Assembly (NCBI GenBank): GCA_944347775.1
Contig: CALVMT010000033.1
Location: 1 to 64,000, forward strand
DNA from: an uncultured Clostridia bacterium
GTDB taxonomy: Bacteria > Bacillota > Clostridia > Christensenellales > Christensenellaceae
Direction: 5' to 3'
DNA: 64,000 nt
A program made the translations under genes and the position numbers. The notes under the pieces are model-generated. The model worked only from the letters and a program-made list of their open reading frames with translations, did no database searches and was not told the DNA's origin. Positions 1-8,042 of the stretch are shown here, in pieces. Within the stretch, counting starts at the first letter, position 1. Each line of letters opens with the position of its first letter.

Positions 1-1
1 A

Positions 2-67
2 CGTTTTGCAATTCGTGAAGGAGGCAGAACAGTAGGTTCAGGAGTTGTAGCGAGCATTATAGAGTAA
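2..67 (+). CDS. tuf: Elongation factor Tu, C-terminal end (partial)
   Basis: The window opens inside a gene whose last 21 codons read RFAIREGGRTVGSGVV and then ASIIE before TAA. This is the highly conserved C-terminal end of EF-Tu domain 3. EF-Tu delivers aminoacyl-tRNA to the ribosome. The rest of the gene lies upstream of the window. An intrinsic terminator follows within 20 nt, so the next gene, rpmG, is separately transcribed. The family call is secure despite the short remnant because this tail is nearly invariant in bacteria. Confidence 0.93.
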   Translation, partial: RFAIREGGRTVGSGVVASIIE

Positions 68-85
68 GCGTCAACAAAGAAGAAA

Positions 86-120
86 ACACAGACAGCCATA
101 TGTGGCTGTCTGTTTCTTTC
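86..120 (+). terminator. Intrinsic terminator after tuf
   Basis: A 10-bp perfect stem (88-97 with 104-113) with a short loop is followed by a T-rich run. It lies directly after the tuf stop codon. Confidence 0.85.
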
Positions 121-131
121 TAGATTATTTG

Positions 132-160
132 TTGACAAGTCTAATAAACTATGATATATT
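132..160 (+). promoter_or_regulatory. SigA-type promoter for rpmG-secE-nusG
   Basis: TTGACA at 132-137 and TATATT at 155-160 are separated by 17 bp. The promoter lies between the tuf terminator and rpmG. Confidence 0.75.
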
Positions 161-165
161 AAATC

Positions 166-209
166 AAGTGGCTGGAGAAGCCGCTTTTTAAGTTGCTTTT
201 TTTGCAACT
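166..209 (+). promoter_or_regulatory. Structured rpmG leader, possible attenuator
   Basis: Two successive hairpins occupy the short leader. The first (167-173 with 179-185, one G-T pair) runs straight into five T residues and resembles a small intrinsic terminator. The second (191-196 with 204-209) encloses a T7 run. Both lie downstream of the predicted transcription start and upstream of the rpmG ribosome-binding site, so attenuation is possible but is inference. Confidence 0.4.
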
Positions 210-231
210 GAATTATGGAGGTAAAAAGATT

Positions 232-381
232 ATGCGCGAAAAAATCATTTTAGCATGTACTGAATGCAAACAAAGAAACTATAATACAATGAAGAATAAG
301 AAAAATACACCTGATCGTTTGGAAGAAACAAAATATTGTAAGTTTTGTAAAAAGCATACAGTTCATAGAGAAACAAGATAA
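232..381 (+). CDS. rpmG: 50S ribosomal protein L33
   Basis: This 49-residue protein has two Cys-x2-Cys pairs (ACTEC early, KFCK late), the zinc-binding form of bacterial L33. It is a small component of the large ribosomal subunit near the E site. The ATG at 232 is chosen because GGAGGT (217-222) sits 9 nt upstream and the resulting length is normal. A longer reading starting at 193 would begin inside the leader hairpin. It is the first gene of rpmG-secE-nusG, the usual order in Firmicutes. Confidence 0.93.
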   Translation: MREKIILACTECKQRNYNTMKNKKNTPDRLEETKYCKFCKKHTVHRETR

Positions 382-410
382 CGAATTTATAACTCTGGAG
401 AATAAGAGAT

Positions 411-680
411 ATGTCTAAAACAGTTTTGCTGGGCAACGAAAAGGAAAAGAAGGAGAAAGCGCAGAAAAAAGCTGCAAAAGCGAAGAAAAAGCAGGGAAAA
501 CGAGGACTGATTCGTTTCTTTAAGGATATTTGGAGTGAACTGAAAAAAGTTACATGGCCTACAAGAAAAGAACTCCTAAACTACACTTTAGCGGTTATTG
601 TTGTTGTGCTTGGAGCTGCTGTTGTGATTGGTTTAATTGATTTTGGACTGGGAAGGCTCTTTAGTCTGGTGGTGGGCTAA
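411..680 (+). CDS. secE: Preprotein translocase subunit SecE
   Basis: SecE is the small essential subunit that clamps SecY in the SecYEG export channel. The 89-residue product has a very basic, Lys-rich N-terminus (residues about 10-38), the conserved KKVTWPTRKE amphipathic motif at about residues 45-54, and a single transmembrane helix at about 60-85. The ATG at 411 is preceded by a GGAG-containing site. It lies between rpmG and nusG, which is the usual order. The one-helix form is standard for Gram-positive bacteria. Confidence 0.95.
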   Translation: MSKTVLLGNEKEKKEKAQKKAAKAKKKQGKRGLIRFFKDIWSELKKVTWPTRKELLNYTLAVIVVVLGAAVVIGLIDFGLGRLFSLVVG

Positions 681-705
681 TTAATTAAGAAAGGTGTTCT
701 TCGAC

Positions 706-1323
706 GTGGATAACGAAAATCTGGAATTGAATCAATCGGAAGGGCAGGCGCTCGCATCAGAGAAGGCATCTGAAGAAAGCAAACGACTTTTTATTAAACA
801 GGAAAAAACAGATAAGCCTTATTGGTATGTTGTTTATACATATTCCGGTTATGAAAATAAAGTAATGACGAATCTCCTGAAAACAGTAGAGAATAATGGG
901 TTACAGGATTTAATTTACGATGTAAAAGTCCCGATGGAGGAAACAATTGAGGTAAAGAACGGTAAGAAGAAGCATGTTCAAAGGAAGTTGTTTCCCGGCT
1001 ATGTGATGGTGAAGATGCTGTTGACGGATGAGTCTTGGTATGTCGTGCGCAATACGCGCGGTGTCACCGGGTTTGTTGGCCCGGGAAGTAAACCAATTCC
1101 GCTGTCTGATATGGAAGTGCGTTCGATGGGAGTAGAAGACGTTCCTGTGCGTCTTGATGTTGAAGTAGGAGAAAACGTAATGATTACATCTGGACCTTTG
1201 GAAAGTTTCATTGGCGTTGTGAATGAAGTGAGTACCGAGCGTCAGAAAGTAAAAGTAACGGTATCTATGTTTGGTAGAGATACTCAGGTAGAATTGGATT
1301 TTGTTCAGGTAAAACGCGTATAA
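706..1323 (+). CDS. nusG: Transcription termination/antitermination factor NusG
   Basis: NusG binds RNA polymerase and affects pausing, elongation and coupling to the ribosome. The protein has an NGN domain (begins near WYVVYTYSGYENKV, with LFPGYVMVKM and TRGVTGFVG) and a C-terminal KOW domain (VMITSGPLESFIGVV). I choose GTG at 706 because the AGAAAGG site at about 688-694 then lies at normal spacing. GTG at 694 would overlap that site. The 205-residue product carries an acidic, Gln/Glu-rich N-terminal extension of about 35 residues before the NGN domain, longer than in Bacillus NusG. Confidence 0.94.
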   Translation: MDNENLELNQSEGQALASEKASEESKRLFIKQEKTDKPYWYVVYTYSGYENKVMTNLLKTVENNGLQDLIYDVKVPMEETIEVKNGKKKHVQRKLFPGYVMVKMLLTDESWYVVRNTRGVTGFVGPGSKPIPLSDMEVRSMGVEDVPVRLDVEVGENVMITSGPLESFIGVVNEVSTERQKVKVTVSMFGRDTQVELDFVQVKRV

Positions 1324-1346
1324 ACTTAAATATAATAATGAGATTT

Positions 1347-1362
1347 AAAGGCAATGCCTTTT
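1347..1362 (+). promoter_or_regulatory. Small hairpin in the nusG-rplK spacer
   Basis: A 6-bp stem (1347-1352 with 1356-1361) is followed by TTAA. It may be a weak terminator or processing site between nusG and rplK. I see no strong promoter in the spacer. Confidence 0.3.
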
Positions 1363-1365
1363 AAT

Positions 1366-1398
1366 CGTGGGAGGGGATATGCCCCCCGCTTATACCAC
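1366..1398 (+). promoter_or_regulatory. L1-binding mRNA mimic in the rplK leader
   Basis: GTGGGAGGGG (1367-1376) pairs with a C-rich strand and is closed by CCAC at 1395-1398. The layout GTGGGAGG-loop-CC-asymmetric loop-CCAC matches the L1-binding site of 23S rRNA (the L1 stalk). Ribosomal protein L1 is known to repress the L11 operon through such mimics. The element ends about 10 nt before the rplK Shine-Dalgarno sequence. A second copy sits before rplA. That L1 regulates here is inferred from the match. Confidence 0.78.
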
Positions 1399-1423
1399 AT
1401 TGCACAACTTAGGAGGTGTACCA

Positions 1424-1849
1424 ATGGCAAAAAAAGTAGTTGGACTTGTAAAGCTTCAAATTCCTGCTGGGAAAGCAACCCCTGCACCGCCTGTTGGCCC
1501 TGCTCTTGGTCAGCATAGCGTCAACATTATGGATTTTGTTAAGCAATTTAACGAGAGAACGGCAAAACAAGCCGGATTGATTATTCCTGCATTGATTACA
1601 ATTTATGCAGATAGATCATTTTCTTTCATATTGAAAAGCCCGCCTGCTGCAGTTCTGATTAAAAAAGCTTGCGGCATTGAATCTGGCTCTAAAGTCCCCA
1701 ATAAAGATAAAGTTGCGAAAATAACAAAAGCGCAGCTCAAGGAAATTGCGGAGACCAAGAAAGCAGACCTTAATGCAGCCAGCATAGAAGCAGCAATAAG
1801 TATGGTTGCTGGTACTTGCAGAAGTATGGGTGTTGAAGTTGTTGATTAA
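1424..1849 (+). CDS. rplK: 50S ribosomal protein L11
   Basis: L11 forms the GTPase-associated centre of the 50S subunit with 23S rRNA. The 141-residue product has the standard length. It shows the N-terminal motif [21 protein letters not shown] and a C-terminal RNA-binding domain ending in [14 protein letters not shown] at 1424 follows AGGAGGTG with proper spacing. The reading frame extends upstream, but that extension lies in the L1-regulatory hairpin and is not part of the protein. Neighbours nusG and rplA fit the usual order. Confidence 0.97.
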   Translation: MAKKVVGLVKLQIPAGKATPAPPVGPALGQHSVNIMDFVKQFNERTAKQAGLIIPALITIYADRSFSFILKSPPAAVLIKKACGIESGSKVPNKDKVAKITKAQLKEIAETKKADLNAASIEAAISMVAGTCRSMGVEVVD

Positions 1850-1862
1850 CAAATTGGATTTA

Positions 1863-1888
1863 GTGGGAGGCTTGCGCCGAATGACCAC
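1863..1888 (+). promoter_or_regulatory. Second L1-binding mRNA mimic, before rplA
   Basis: GTGGGAGGC at 1863-1871, a short loop, then GCC-GAATGA-CCAC ending at 1888 reproduce the 23S rRNA L1-site pattern. The closing CCAC abuts the rplA Shine-Dalgarno AGGAGG (1889-1894), so bound L1 could block initiation of its own gene directly. The resemblance is seen in sequence and the autoregulation is inferred. Confidence 0.75.
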
Positions 1889-1903
1889 AGGAGGTTTTGA
1901 TCG

Positions 1904-2596
1904 ATGAAGAGAGGCAAAAACTATTTAGAGAGCCTGAAAGTGTTTGACAGAAACACACAGTATGATACGGCTGCTGCAATAGAGAATTGTTTGCAGACGG
2001 CAAAGGCTAAATTTGATGAAACAATTGAGGTATCTGTTCGTTTGGGGGTAGATCCGCGTCACGCTGATCAACAGGTGAGAGGCACAGTTGTTCTACCGAA
2101 CGGAACAGGTAAGACGGCCAAGGTTTTGGTATTTGCAAGAGGTGACAAGGCAGCCGAAGCAAAAGCTGCAGGTGCTGATTATGTTGGCGATATGGATCTT
2201 GTACAAAAGATTCAGCAGGAGAATTGGTTCGATTTTGATGTCTGTGTGGCAACGCCTGATATGATGGGAGTTGTAGGACGTATCGGCCGTATTCTTGGGC
2301 CAAAAGGTTTAATGCCAAACCCGAAATCTGGTACAGTAACAATGGATATTACCAAAGCAGTTAATGAAATCAAAGCAGGTAAGGTTGAATACAGAGTAGA
2401 CCGTACTGCAATTATTCATTGCCCCATTGGGAAAAAGTCTTTTGAAAAAGAAAAGTTGCAGGAGAATTTGGAAGTCTTGATGAATGCGATTGTTCGGGCT
2501 AAACCGGCTTCTGCAAAAGGTATCTATATTAAGAGTATCGTGATTTCTTCAACAATGGGACCGGGCGTAAAGGTAAGTCCGGCGAACTTTGGTTGA
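1904..2596 (+). CDS. rplA: 50S ribosomal protein L1
   Basis: L1 forms the mobile stalk of the 50S subunit and is typically an autogenous repressor of its operon. The 230-residue product is full length. It has the signature [20 protein letters not shown] in the middle and the C-terminal [19 protein letters not shown] at 1904 follows AGGAGG by 9 nt. It lies 54 nt after rplK with an L1-type RNA site in between, consistent with feedback control. Confidence 0.97.
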   Translation: MKRGKNYLESLKVFDRNTQYDTAAAIENCLQTAKAKFDETIEVSVRLGVDPRHADQQVRGTVVLPNGTGKTAKVLVFARGDKAAEAKAAGADYVGDMDLVQKIQQENWFDFDVCVATPDMMGVVGRIGRILGPKGLMPNPKSGTVTMDITKAVNEIKAGKVEYRVDRTAIIHCPIGKKSFEKEKLQENLEVLMNAIVRAKPASAKGIYIKSIVISSTMGPGVKVSPANFG

Positions 2597-2600
2597 TGCA

Positions 2601-2629
2601 TTGACAAACTAATAGTGATATGCTATAAT
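2601..2629 (+). promoter_or_regulatory. Strong SigA promoter for rplJ-rplL
   Basis: TTGACA (2601-2606), a 17-bp spacer and TATAAT (2624-2629) are both consensus boxes. A TG dinucleotide just upstream of the -10 adds an extended -10 element. It starts 4 nt after the rplA stop codon. Confidence 0.92.
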
Positions 2630-2650
2630 GGCCAAGAATTGAATATTACG

Positions 2651-2764
2651 CTTCCTAAGACAGCAGGTATCCAATGGGAATAAATCCTGCCGAGGTATGC
2701 ATAAACGTTAGAAAATGTGATTCCCGTTTATTCTTTCTTCTTAGGAGGGGTAAGCGGGTTTTTT
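2651..2764 (+). promoter_or_regulatory. Ribosomal L10 leader with terminator
   Basis: The leader between the rplJ promoter and gene contains the conserved CCTAAGACAGCAGGT block (2654-2668) and a matching CCTGCCGAGGTA block further on. These are hallmarks of the L10(L12)4-binding leader of Firmicutes. The leader ends in a hairpin, 2723-2729 pairing with 2752-2758, followed by a T6 run (2759-2764), an intrinsic terminator. Known examples repress rplJL when L10 is in excess. Confidence 0.88.
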
Positions 2765-2798
2765 ATTTTAAATATTTTATTATAGGAGGTGAAACGCT

Positions 2799-3302
2799 TT
2801 GAAGGACTATACATTGAAGGCAAAGCAAGAGGTTGTCGCAGGAGTCCAGGAAAAGTTTGCTAAAGCACAGAGCTTGGTATTTCTTGATTATAGAGGGATG
2901 ACTGTTGCGGAAGTAACTGAACTTAGAAATAAAATCAGAGAAGCTGGTGCTGAATATAAAGTTATCAAAAACACAGTAATTAAAAGAGCAACAGAAAATC
3001 TTGGCATTGATGGGTTGGATGCTATTCTGGAAGGGCCAACAGCAGTTGCGTATTGCGAGACTGATCCTGTAACGGCAGCAAAAGTTGTTGTTGATTATGT
3101 CAATGCAATTAAGAAAACTGAAGTCAAAGGTGGTATCTATGAAGGTAAAGTAATTGATGCCAATATAGTAAAGAATTTGGCAGCAACGCCTTCTAAAGAA
3201 CAATCTTTGGCAAGATTGATGGGCAGCTTGAATTCTCCCATTTCCAGCTTTGTACGTGCTTTGGATGCTATTAGAAAGCAAAAAGAAGAAGCAACGGCAT
3301 AA
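2799..3302 (+). CDS. rplJ: 50S ribosomal protein L10
   Basis: L10 anchors L7/L12 dimers to the 50S stalk base. The 167-residue protein shows the typical N-terminal globular domain (LVFLDYRGMTVAEVTELRNK, then YKVIKNTVIKRA). It ends in a helix that binds L7/L12 dimers. The start is TTG at 2799, supported by the AGGAGGTGA site 7-10 nt upstream; no in-frame ATG fits better. The gene follows its own promoter and L10 leader. Confidence 0.95.
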   Translation: MKDYTLKAKQEVVAGVQEKFAKAQSLVFLDYRGMTVAEVTELRNKIREAGAEYKVIKNTVIKRATENLGIDGLDAILEGPTAVAYCETDPVTAAKVVVDYVNAIKKTEVKGGIYEGKVIDANIVKNLAATPSKEQSLARLMGSLNSPISSFVRALDAIRKQKEEATA

Positions 3303-3344
3303 CATGCATTAAAATTAAATGAAAATTTTCGGAGGTAATATCAA

Positions 3345-3713
3345 ATGGATAAACAGCAGATTATTGAAGCAATTGAACAGATGAATGTTCTTGAACTTGC
3401 AGATTTGGTTAAGGCTTTGGAAGAAAAATTTGGTGTAAGTGCAGCAGCAGCTGTTGTTGCAGCCGGCCCTGCAGCTGGTCCTGCAGCAGTAGAGGAAGAG
3501 CAGACTGAATTTACAGTTATTTTAAAGAGTGCAGGAGCACAGAAGATTAAGGTTATTAAAGTTGTTAGAGAATTGACCAGCCTTGGTTTGAAGGAAGCAA
3601 AGGATTTGGTTGATAATGCGCCGAAGCCTCTTAAAGAAAATGTATCAAAAGAAGAGGCAGAAAAGATTGCTGCTCAGATTGCAGAAGTTGGTGGAGAAAC
3701 TGAGATTAAATAA
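3345..3713 (+). CDS. rplL: 50S ribosomal protein L7/L12
   Basis: L7/L12 forms the flexible stalk that recruits translation GTPases. The 122-residue product has an N-terminal dimerisation domain (residues 1-35), an Ala/Gly/Pro-rich hinge at about 36-50, and the conserved C-terminal domain [22 protein letters not shown] with [16 protein letters not shown] precedes the ATG at 3345. A strong terminator follows directly. The expected rpoB and rpoC genes do not follow in this window. Confidence 0.97.
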   Translation: MDKQQIIEAIEQMNVLELADLVKALEEKFGVSAAAAVVAAGPAAGPAAVEEEQTEFTVILKSAGAQKIKVIKVVRELTSLGLKEAKDLVDNAPKPLKENVSKEEAEKIAAQIAEVGGETEIK

Positions 3714-3727
3714 CAATATTTTGCTTT

Positions 3728-3762
3728 TTAAGCTCTTTGTGTTAAGCAAAGAGCTTTTTAAA
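3728..3762 (+). terminator. Intrinsic terminator after rplL
   Basis: A perfect 10-bp stem (3730-3739 with 3747-3756) is followed by a T run. It closes the ribosomal protein operon. Confidence 0.88.
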
Positions 3763-3829
3763 TATGGTAAAAAATTGTTGTGATATTATTATGATCTTTA
3801 GTTTAAATTTAAATAATGATTGAAATTTG

Positions 3830-4138
3830 ATGAGTGTAAAAATAATGGATTTAAACGATAAAAAAGCACATGAAATTGATAAACAACGAAAGTGGTATGT
3901 ATATATCCTGGAATGTGCAGATCAGACTTTCTATACTGGAGTTACACCCAGGCTTTATCAGAGATTAGCAGCACATAATGCTGGTCGAGGTGCTAAATAC
4001 ACAAAATGTAGAATACCGGTGAAACTGCTTTATTGGGAAATTTGCCAAGATAGATCAGAGGCTTTAAAAAGGGAAGCTGTGATTAAAAAGATGAAACGTA
4101 ATGAAAAAATAAAGTTATGCAAAACTTTTGATCAATAG
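3830..4138 (+). CDS. GIY-YIG endonuclease-like protein, UPF0213/YhbQ type
   Basis: This 102-residue protein consists of one GIY-YIG nuclease domain: WYVYILECADQTFYTGVT supplies the two tyrosine strands, with a conserved Arg in RLYQRLAAHN and Glu in SEALKREAVIKK. Free-standing single-domain members such as E. coli YhbQ are small DNA-acting nucleases of uncertain role. The start is uncertain: ATG 3830 has no clear ribosome-binding site, and ATG 3845 is an alternative. It stands alone between two terminators, downstream of rplL where rpoB is often found. Confidence 0.85.
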   Translation: MSVKIMDLNDKKAHEIDKQRKWYVYILECADQTFYTGVTPRLYQRLAAHNAGRGAKYTKCRIPVKLLYWEICQDRSEALKREAVIKKMKRNEKIKLCKTFDQ

Positions 4139-4141
4139 AAT

Positions 4142-4173
4142 AAAAAAACGGGAGAAATGTTTCTCCCGTTTTT
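4142..4173. terminator. Bidirectional terminator
   Basis: An A7 tract, a GC-rich hairpin (4148-4157 with 4160-4169) and a T5 tract serve both the GIY-YIG gene (plus strand) and potD (minus strand), which converge here. Confidence 0.88.
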
Positions 4174-4182
4174 ATTTTGGTT

Positions 4183-5235
4183 TTAATTTGCCGTTTTTAC
4201 TTCCATCCAAACATCATTCCACAAAGCAAGTGCATCACTATCTAAATCCTTAAAGTAAGTACAACGATCCAAAATATCTTCTGTTATATGATAGGAATCA
4301 ATTGCCAACAACTCGGGATCCAAATACTCTTCTGCGGCGCTATTTGGTGTTGTATAACCAACGTATTCGGAGTTTTTTGCCGTAACCTCAGGATCACATA
4401 AGAAGTTAATAAAACGTTCTGCGGCTTCCTTGTGCTCTGAAGACTTTAAAACAACTAAGTTATCAACCCAAACGTTGCTGCCTTCTTCAGGGACGACATA
4501 AGCCAGATCAGGGTTTTCCATAATGGCTTCGGTAGCAGAACCGGAGTAATCCACTGCTAACGCAACACTTCCGCCAATCATATCATATTTGATGTTATCC
4601 GTTCCGTAAGCTAAAACTAAAGGCTTTTGTTCTTTTAAAAGTGCGCAAGCTTCTTCCAATTCTTCAGGGTTTGTTGTATTAATATCATAGCCAAGTTTAC
4701 AAAGCGCCACCATAATGGAATCACGAATGGAGTCATACATCATGATCTTGCCTGCATATTTTTCATCCCAGAGAATATCCCAGCTGGTTACGGGATCATC
4801 GACAAGCGTTGTATTATAAACGATACCAACAGTACCCATTAAATAAGGAATGGAATATTTTGATTCTGGATCAAAAGTACGTGTAGAAGAAACATCTTCG
4901 ACATATTTAAAATTGGGAATATTTTCAAGATCCAGTTCGGCTAATAGATCTTCCTTAATTAGACGTTCTACCAAATAATCAGATGGAACAAGTAAATCAA
5001 TTTTTGTCCCCTCAGTTGCACATATCGTATACATTTCTTCGTTGGATGTGGTTGTTGTATAGTTGATCGAAATATCAGGATTTTGCTTTTCAAATTCTTT
5101 AATCAGATCAGGATCAAGATATTCCCCCCAATTAAGAACATAAAGTGTTGTTTGATCTTTTTTTCCGCAAGAAGAGGCAATAGGAATTACAAACAGGATT
5201 GCCATAAGTAATGCTACAATTCTGGTTATTTTCAA
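4183..5235 (-). CDS. potD: Spermidine/putrescine ABC transporter substrate-binding lipoprotein
   Basis: PotD is the extracytoplasmic polyamine-binding protein that feeds the PotABC importer. The 350-residue protein has a lipoprotein signal peptide with lipobox IASSC (Cys at about residue 23). The mature part has the family pattern LYVLNWGEYLDPDLIKEFEK, later SDYLVERLIKEDLL and YSIPYLMGTVGIVYN. The start is TTG at 5235, supported by GGAGGG 8-9 nt upstream. It is the last gene of potABCD, 48 nt after potC. Binding to spermidine rather than putrescine cannot be decided from sequence by eye. Confidence 0.93.
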   Translation of the reverse strand: MKITRIVALLMAILFVIPIASSCGKKDQTTLYVLNWGEYLDPDLIKEFEKQNPDISINYTTTTSNEEMYTICATEGTKIDLLVPSDYLVERLIKEDLLAELDLENIPNFKYVEDVSSTRTFDPESKYSIPYLMGTVGIVYNTTLVDDPVTSWDILWDEKYAGKIMMYDSIRDSIMVALCKLGYDINTTNPEELEEACALLKEQKPLVLAYGTDNIKYDMIGGSVALAVDYSGSATEAIMENPDLAYVVPEEGSNVWVDNLVVLKSSEHKEAAERFINFLCDPEVTAKNSEYVGYTTPNSAAEEYLDPELLAIDSYHITEDILDRCTYFKDLDSDALALWNDVWMEVKTAN

Positions 5236-5283
5236 TTTAAATAACCCTCCTTAAAAAAATATAGTATAGATAAATCAAAGGGT

Positions 5284-6102
5284 TTATCTGGCCCTTTTTG
5301 CCTTTTTAGCGCGTCTTCCGCTACGAATAGCCTGCCTTTCGGCGCGGACATTAATAATGATAAGCAGAGTAATGACGCATAGAAACATAATTGTTGATAA
5401 TGCATTAATTTCGGGATTGATGCCAACCTTTGCCATAGAGTAAATATAAATGGAAAGATTGCTGACTACACCTTGAGATGAGAAGAAACTAATAACAAAA
5501 TCATCAAATGACATGGTAAAAGCCATAATGAATCCGGAAATGATACCTGGCATTAATTGAGGAATAATGACTTTGCGTATAGCATAACCAGGCGTAGCCC
5601 CCATGTCAAGTGCTGCTTCGTATAGATTTTCATCCATTCCTTTTAAACGTGGAATGACAGAAAAAATGACATACGGTATATTAAACACAATGTGTGAAAT
5701 CAACATGGTAAGGTATCCACGCGGTATTTTGACAAAGATAAAAAGTAGCAATAAGGAAATTCCTGTAACAATATCCGCGTTCATCATGGGAATCTGTGTT
5801 AAATTGATGACAAGATTGCGGTTCCATTTTTTAAAATCATTAATTCCTATAGCGGCTAAAGTTCCAACAATTGTTGCAATTAACGAGGATAGGATTGCAA
5901 TGCTCAACGTTACCCATATACTTTCCAGGATAAGTGGATTGGTAAATAACTTTTGATACCAATCAAAGGTAAAACCAGACCACTTGGTCATAGATTTTCC
6001 ACTGTTAAACGAAAAAATCATCAGCATCAAAATAGGAAGATAAATAAAAATTAACAAAATAGCGAGATAAAACCGCTTGCAAAAATTCCAAAATTTTGTC
6101 AT
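5284..6102 (-). CDS. potC: Spermidine/putrescine ABC transporter permease PotC
   Basis: This is an inner-membrane permease of the polyamine importer, about 272 residues with six predicted helices. The cytoplasmic EAA loop that contacts the ATPase is visible as YEAALDMGATPGYAIRKVIIP. ATG at 6102 is chosen because GGGAGG lies 8 nt upstream; an upstream in-frame ATG at 6132 lies inside potB. It begins 1 nt after the potB stop codon, so the two permeases are translationally coupled. The C-terminus is strongly basic. Confidence 0.93.
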   Translation of the reverse strand: MTKFWNFCKRFYLAILLIFIYLPILMLMIFSFNSGKSMTKWSGFTFDWYQKLFTNPLILESIWVTLSIAILSSLIATIVGTLAAIGINDFKKWNRNLVINLTQIPMMNADIVTGISLLLLFIFVKIPRGYLTMLISHIVFNIPYVIFSVIPRLKGMDENLYEAALDMGATPGYAIRKVIIPQLMPGIISGFIMAFTMSFDDFVISFFSSQGVVSNLSIYIYSMAKVGINPEINALSTIMFLCVITLLIIINVRAERQAIRSGRRAKKAKRAR

Positions 6103-6103
6103 C

Positions 6104-6931
6104 TTACATTCCTCCCGGCATGACGCCATCATCGCTTTTACGGACTAATGCCATGCTGAGCAACATCAAAACCATCATGACAACGGCCAGTGCGGAGCCG
6201 GTATTCCAATCCTTTAATAGCATAAATTGATTTTCCAACAAATCGCCAAACATCATAGTCTGTGAACCGCCTAAAAGCCTTGAAATAACAAATGTTGTGA
6301 CGGCAGGCATGAAAACCATGGTTATTCCGGTAATAATCCCTGATTTTGTTAGCGGAAAAATAATATGAATTAACGTTTGGCGTTTATTTGCACCAAGGTC
6401 TTCGGCTGCCTGAATATAACTTTTATCAATTTTCGTAAAAGAAGTATAAATAGGTAAAAGCATAAAAGGCAAGAAGTTATATACTAAGCCAAAGATAACG
6501 GCACCTTCGGTATAGAGCAATTGTTGTGCAGGAAATCCCAAAAGTTGTAATATACGATTAATTGGTCCTGAAGTATCTAATAATGCACGCCATGCGTAAG
6601 TGCGCAACAAAAAGTTCATCCACATGGGCAACATAAATAGAAGGTTGACAATACTGCCTATGCGAGATTTCAATTGCCATAAAAACAACGCTGCTGGGTA
6701 AGCCAATAGAAAACAAAGTACGGTAGTAATTAACGCGTACTCTAAAGATAAAAGTAAAACAGACATACTGGAGCCGGAAAGCGCTGATTCAATATATTCT
6801 GTTGTAAAAACCAATGCACCTGTATCTGTACGATGAACAAACGCATAAAAAAGGATAAGGAGCAATGGAACAACGGTAAAAATGACCATCCACACAACAT
6901 ATGGAAGGGCAAAAGTTTTCTTCTTGTTCAT
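6104..6931 (-). CDS. potB: Spermidine/putrescine ABC transporter permease PotB
   Basis: This 275-residue permease pairs with PotC. It has about six transmembrane helices and an EAA loop, [22 protein letters not shown], in the second half. The ATG at 6931 overlaps the potA stop codon by 4 bp (ATGA), so it is translated together with potA. The order potA-potB-potC-potD matches E. coli and many Firmicutes. Confidence 0.93.
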   Translation of the reverse strand: MNKKKTFALPYVVWMVIFTVVPLLLILFYAFVHRTDTGALVFTTEYIESALSGSSMSVLLLSLEYALITTVLCFLLAYPAALFLWQLKSRIGSIVNLLFMLPMWMNFLLRTYAWRALLDTSGPINRILQLLGFPAQQLLYTEGAVIFGLVYNFLPFMLLPIYTSFTKIDKSYIQAAEDLGANKRQTLIHIIFPLTKSGIITGITMVFMPAVTTFVISRLLGGSQTMMFGDLLENQFMLLKDWNTGSALAVVMMVLMLLSMALVRKSDDGVMPGGM

Positions 6932-8007
6932 TGTTTAATCTCCAGATATTCCGCCGTATCATATTGAGAACGGTCCATAATATGAATGTCGTCAGGATCA
7001 AGGTGAATACCAAGTCGGCTACCGACCTCTGCCGAATGAATACTTTGAATTAGCCATTCAAAGCCGTCGTCCCCTTTGAGTCGGATCTCGTAATGCACAC
7101 CCATAAAGACAATGGAAGTAACCACCCCATTGATTGTATTATCTGTTGGAGGAACCAATTTGATATCTTCTGGGCGAACAACAACAACTACCGGTTCATT
7201 GTTATTATATCCTCTATCTAGACAGCGAAAATCGCGCCCGGAAAAGTGTGCGACATAATCCTCTTTCATAATGCCGTAGAGAATATTGCTTTCGCCAATA
7301 AAATCAGCAACAAACGAATTAATGGGCTCATTGTAAATCATCACCGGTGTTCCGATTTGCTGGATACGACCATTATCCATGACGGCAATAGTATCTGACA
7401 TTGATAGCGCCTCTTCCTGATCATGCGTTACATAAACGAAGGTAATCCCCAATTGCTTTTGCATACGCTTTAATTCTAATTGCATTTCCTTTCGGAATTT
7501 TAGATCCAAAGCGCCGAGAGGTTCGTCCAAAAGTAATAACGCAGGTTCATTGACTAAAGCCCTAGCTATAGCTACTCGTTGCTGCTGGCCGCCGGAAAGA
7601 GTGTCAATTGTACGATTTTCATAATCAGAGAGACCAACTAATTTTAATTTATCTTGCACTTTCTGGCGAATTTCAGCTTTGGGCAATTTTTTGATTTTTA
7701 ATCCAAATGCAACATTATCAAATACATTATAATGAGGGAAAAGTGCATAGCGTTGGAAAACTGTATTTAATTGGCGTTTATATGGAGGGGTATTAATAAT
7801 GGATTTTCCGTCAAATAAAATATCCCCTGAAGTTGGTGTTTCGAAACCACCGAGCAACCGCAATAAAGTTGTTTTTCCACAACCCGAAGGGCCAAGCAAG
7901 GTAAGGAATTCGTTTTTACGAATATACAAATTAATATTGGAAAGTACTTCTACACCATCAAACTCTTTGCAAACATTTTTTAAAAGGACCAAACGCTGTT
8001 TATCCAT
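6928..8007 (-). CDS. potA: Spermidine/putrescine ABC transporter ATPase PotA
   Basis: This ATPase powers polyamine uptake. The 359-residue protein has Walker [11 protein letters not shown]-loop, signature [15 protein letters not shown], Walker [13 protein letters not shown] and the switch His in [11 protein letters not shown]-terminal TOBE-like regulatory domain begins near [17 protein letters not shown] at 8007 is preferred because AAGGAG lies 9 nt upstream. TTG at 8013 is too close to that site. It follows the XRE-cupin regulator by 35 nt on the same strand, so a five-gene operon is likely. Confidence 0.94.
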   Translation of the reverse strand: MDKQRLVLLKNVCKEFDGVEVLSNINLYIRKNEFLTLLGPSGCGKTTLLRLLGGFETPTSGDILFDGKSIINTPPYKRQLNTVFQRYALFPHYNVFDNVAFGLKIKKLPKAEIRQKVQDKLKLVGLSDYENRTIDTLSGGQQQRVAIARALVNEPALLLLDEPLGALDLKFRKEMQLELKRMQKQLGITFVYVTHDQEEALSMSDTIAVMDNGRIQQIGTPVMIYNEPINSFVADFIGESNILYGIMKEDYVAHFSGRDFRCLDRGYNNNEPVVVVVRPEDIKLVPPTDNTINGVVTSIVFMGVHYEIRLKGDDGFEWLIQSIHSAEVGSRLGIHLDPDDIHIMDRSQYDTAEYLEIKQ

Positions 8008-8042
8008 AACCAATTACTCCTTCGCAACTGTGAAATATAGGG

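Noticed and set aside
1367..1423. N-terminal extension of rplK starting at GTG 1367
   Set aside because: It lies in the L1-binding hairpin. The AGGAGGTG site before ATG 1424 gives the standard 141-residue L11.
2763..3305. 180-codon open frame antisense to rplJ
   Set aside because: It fully overlaps a certain ribosomal protein gene and its product is Cys/Phe-rich with no family pattern.
5603..5956. 117-codon plus-strand frame inside potC
   Set aside because: It is the shadow of a clear permease gene on the other strand and has no ribosome-binding site.
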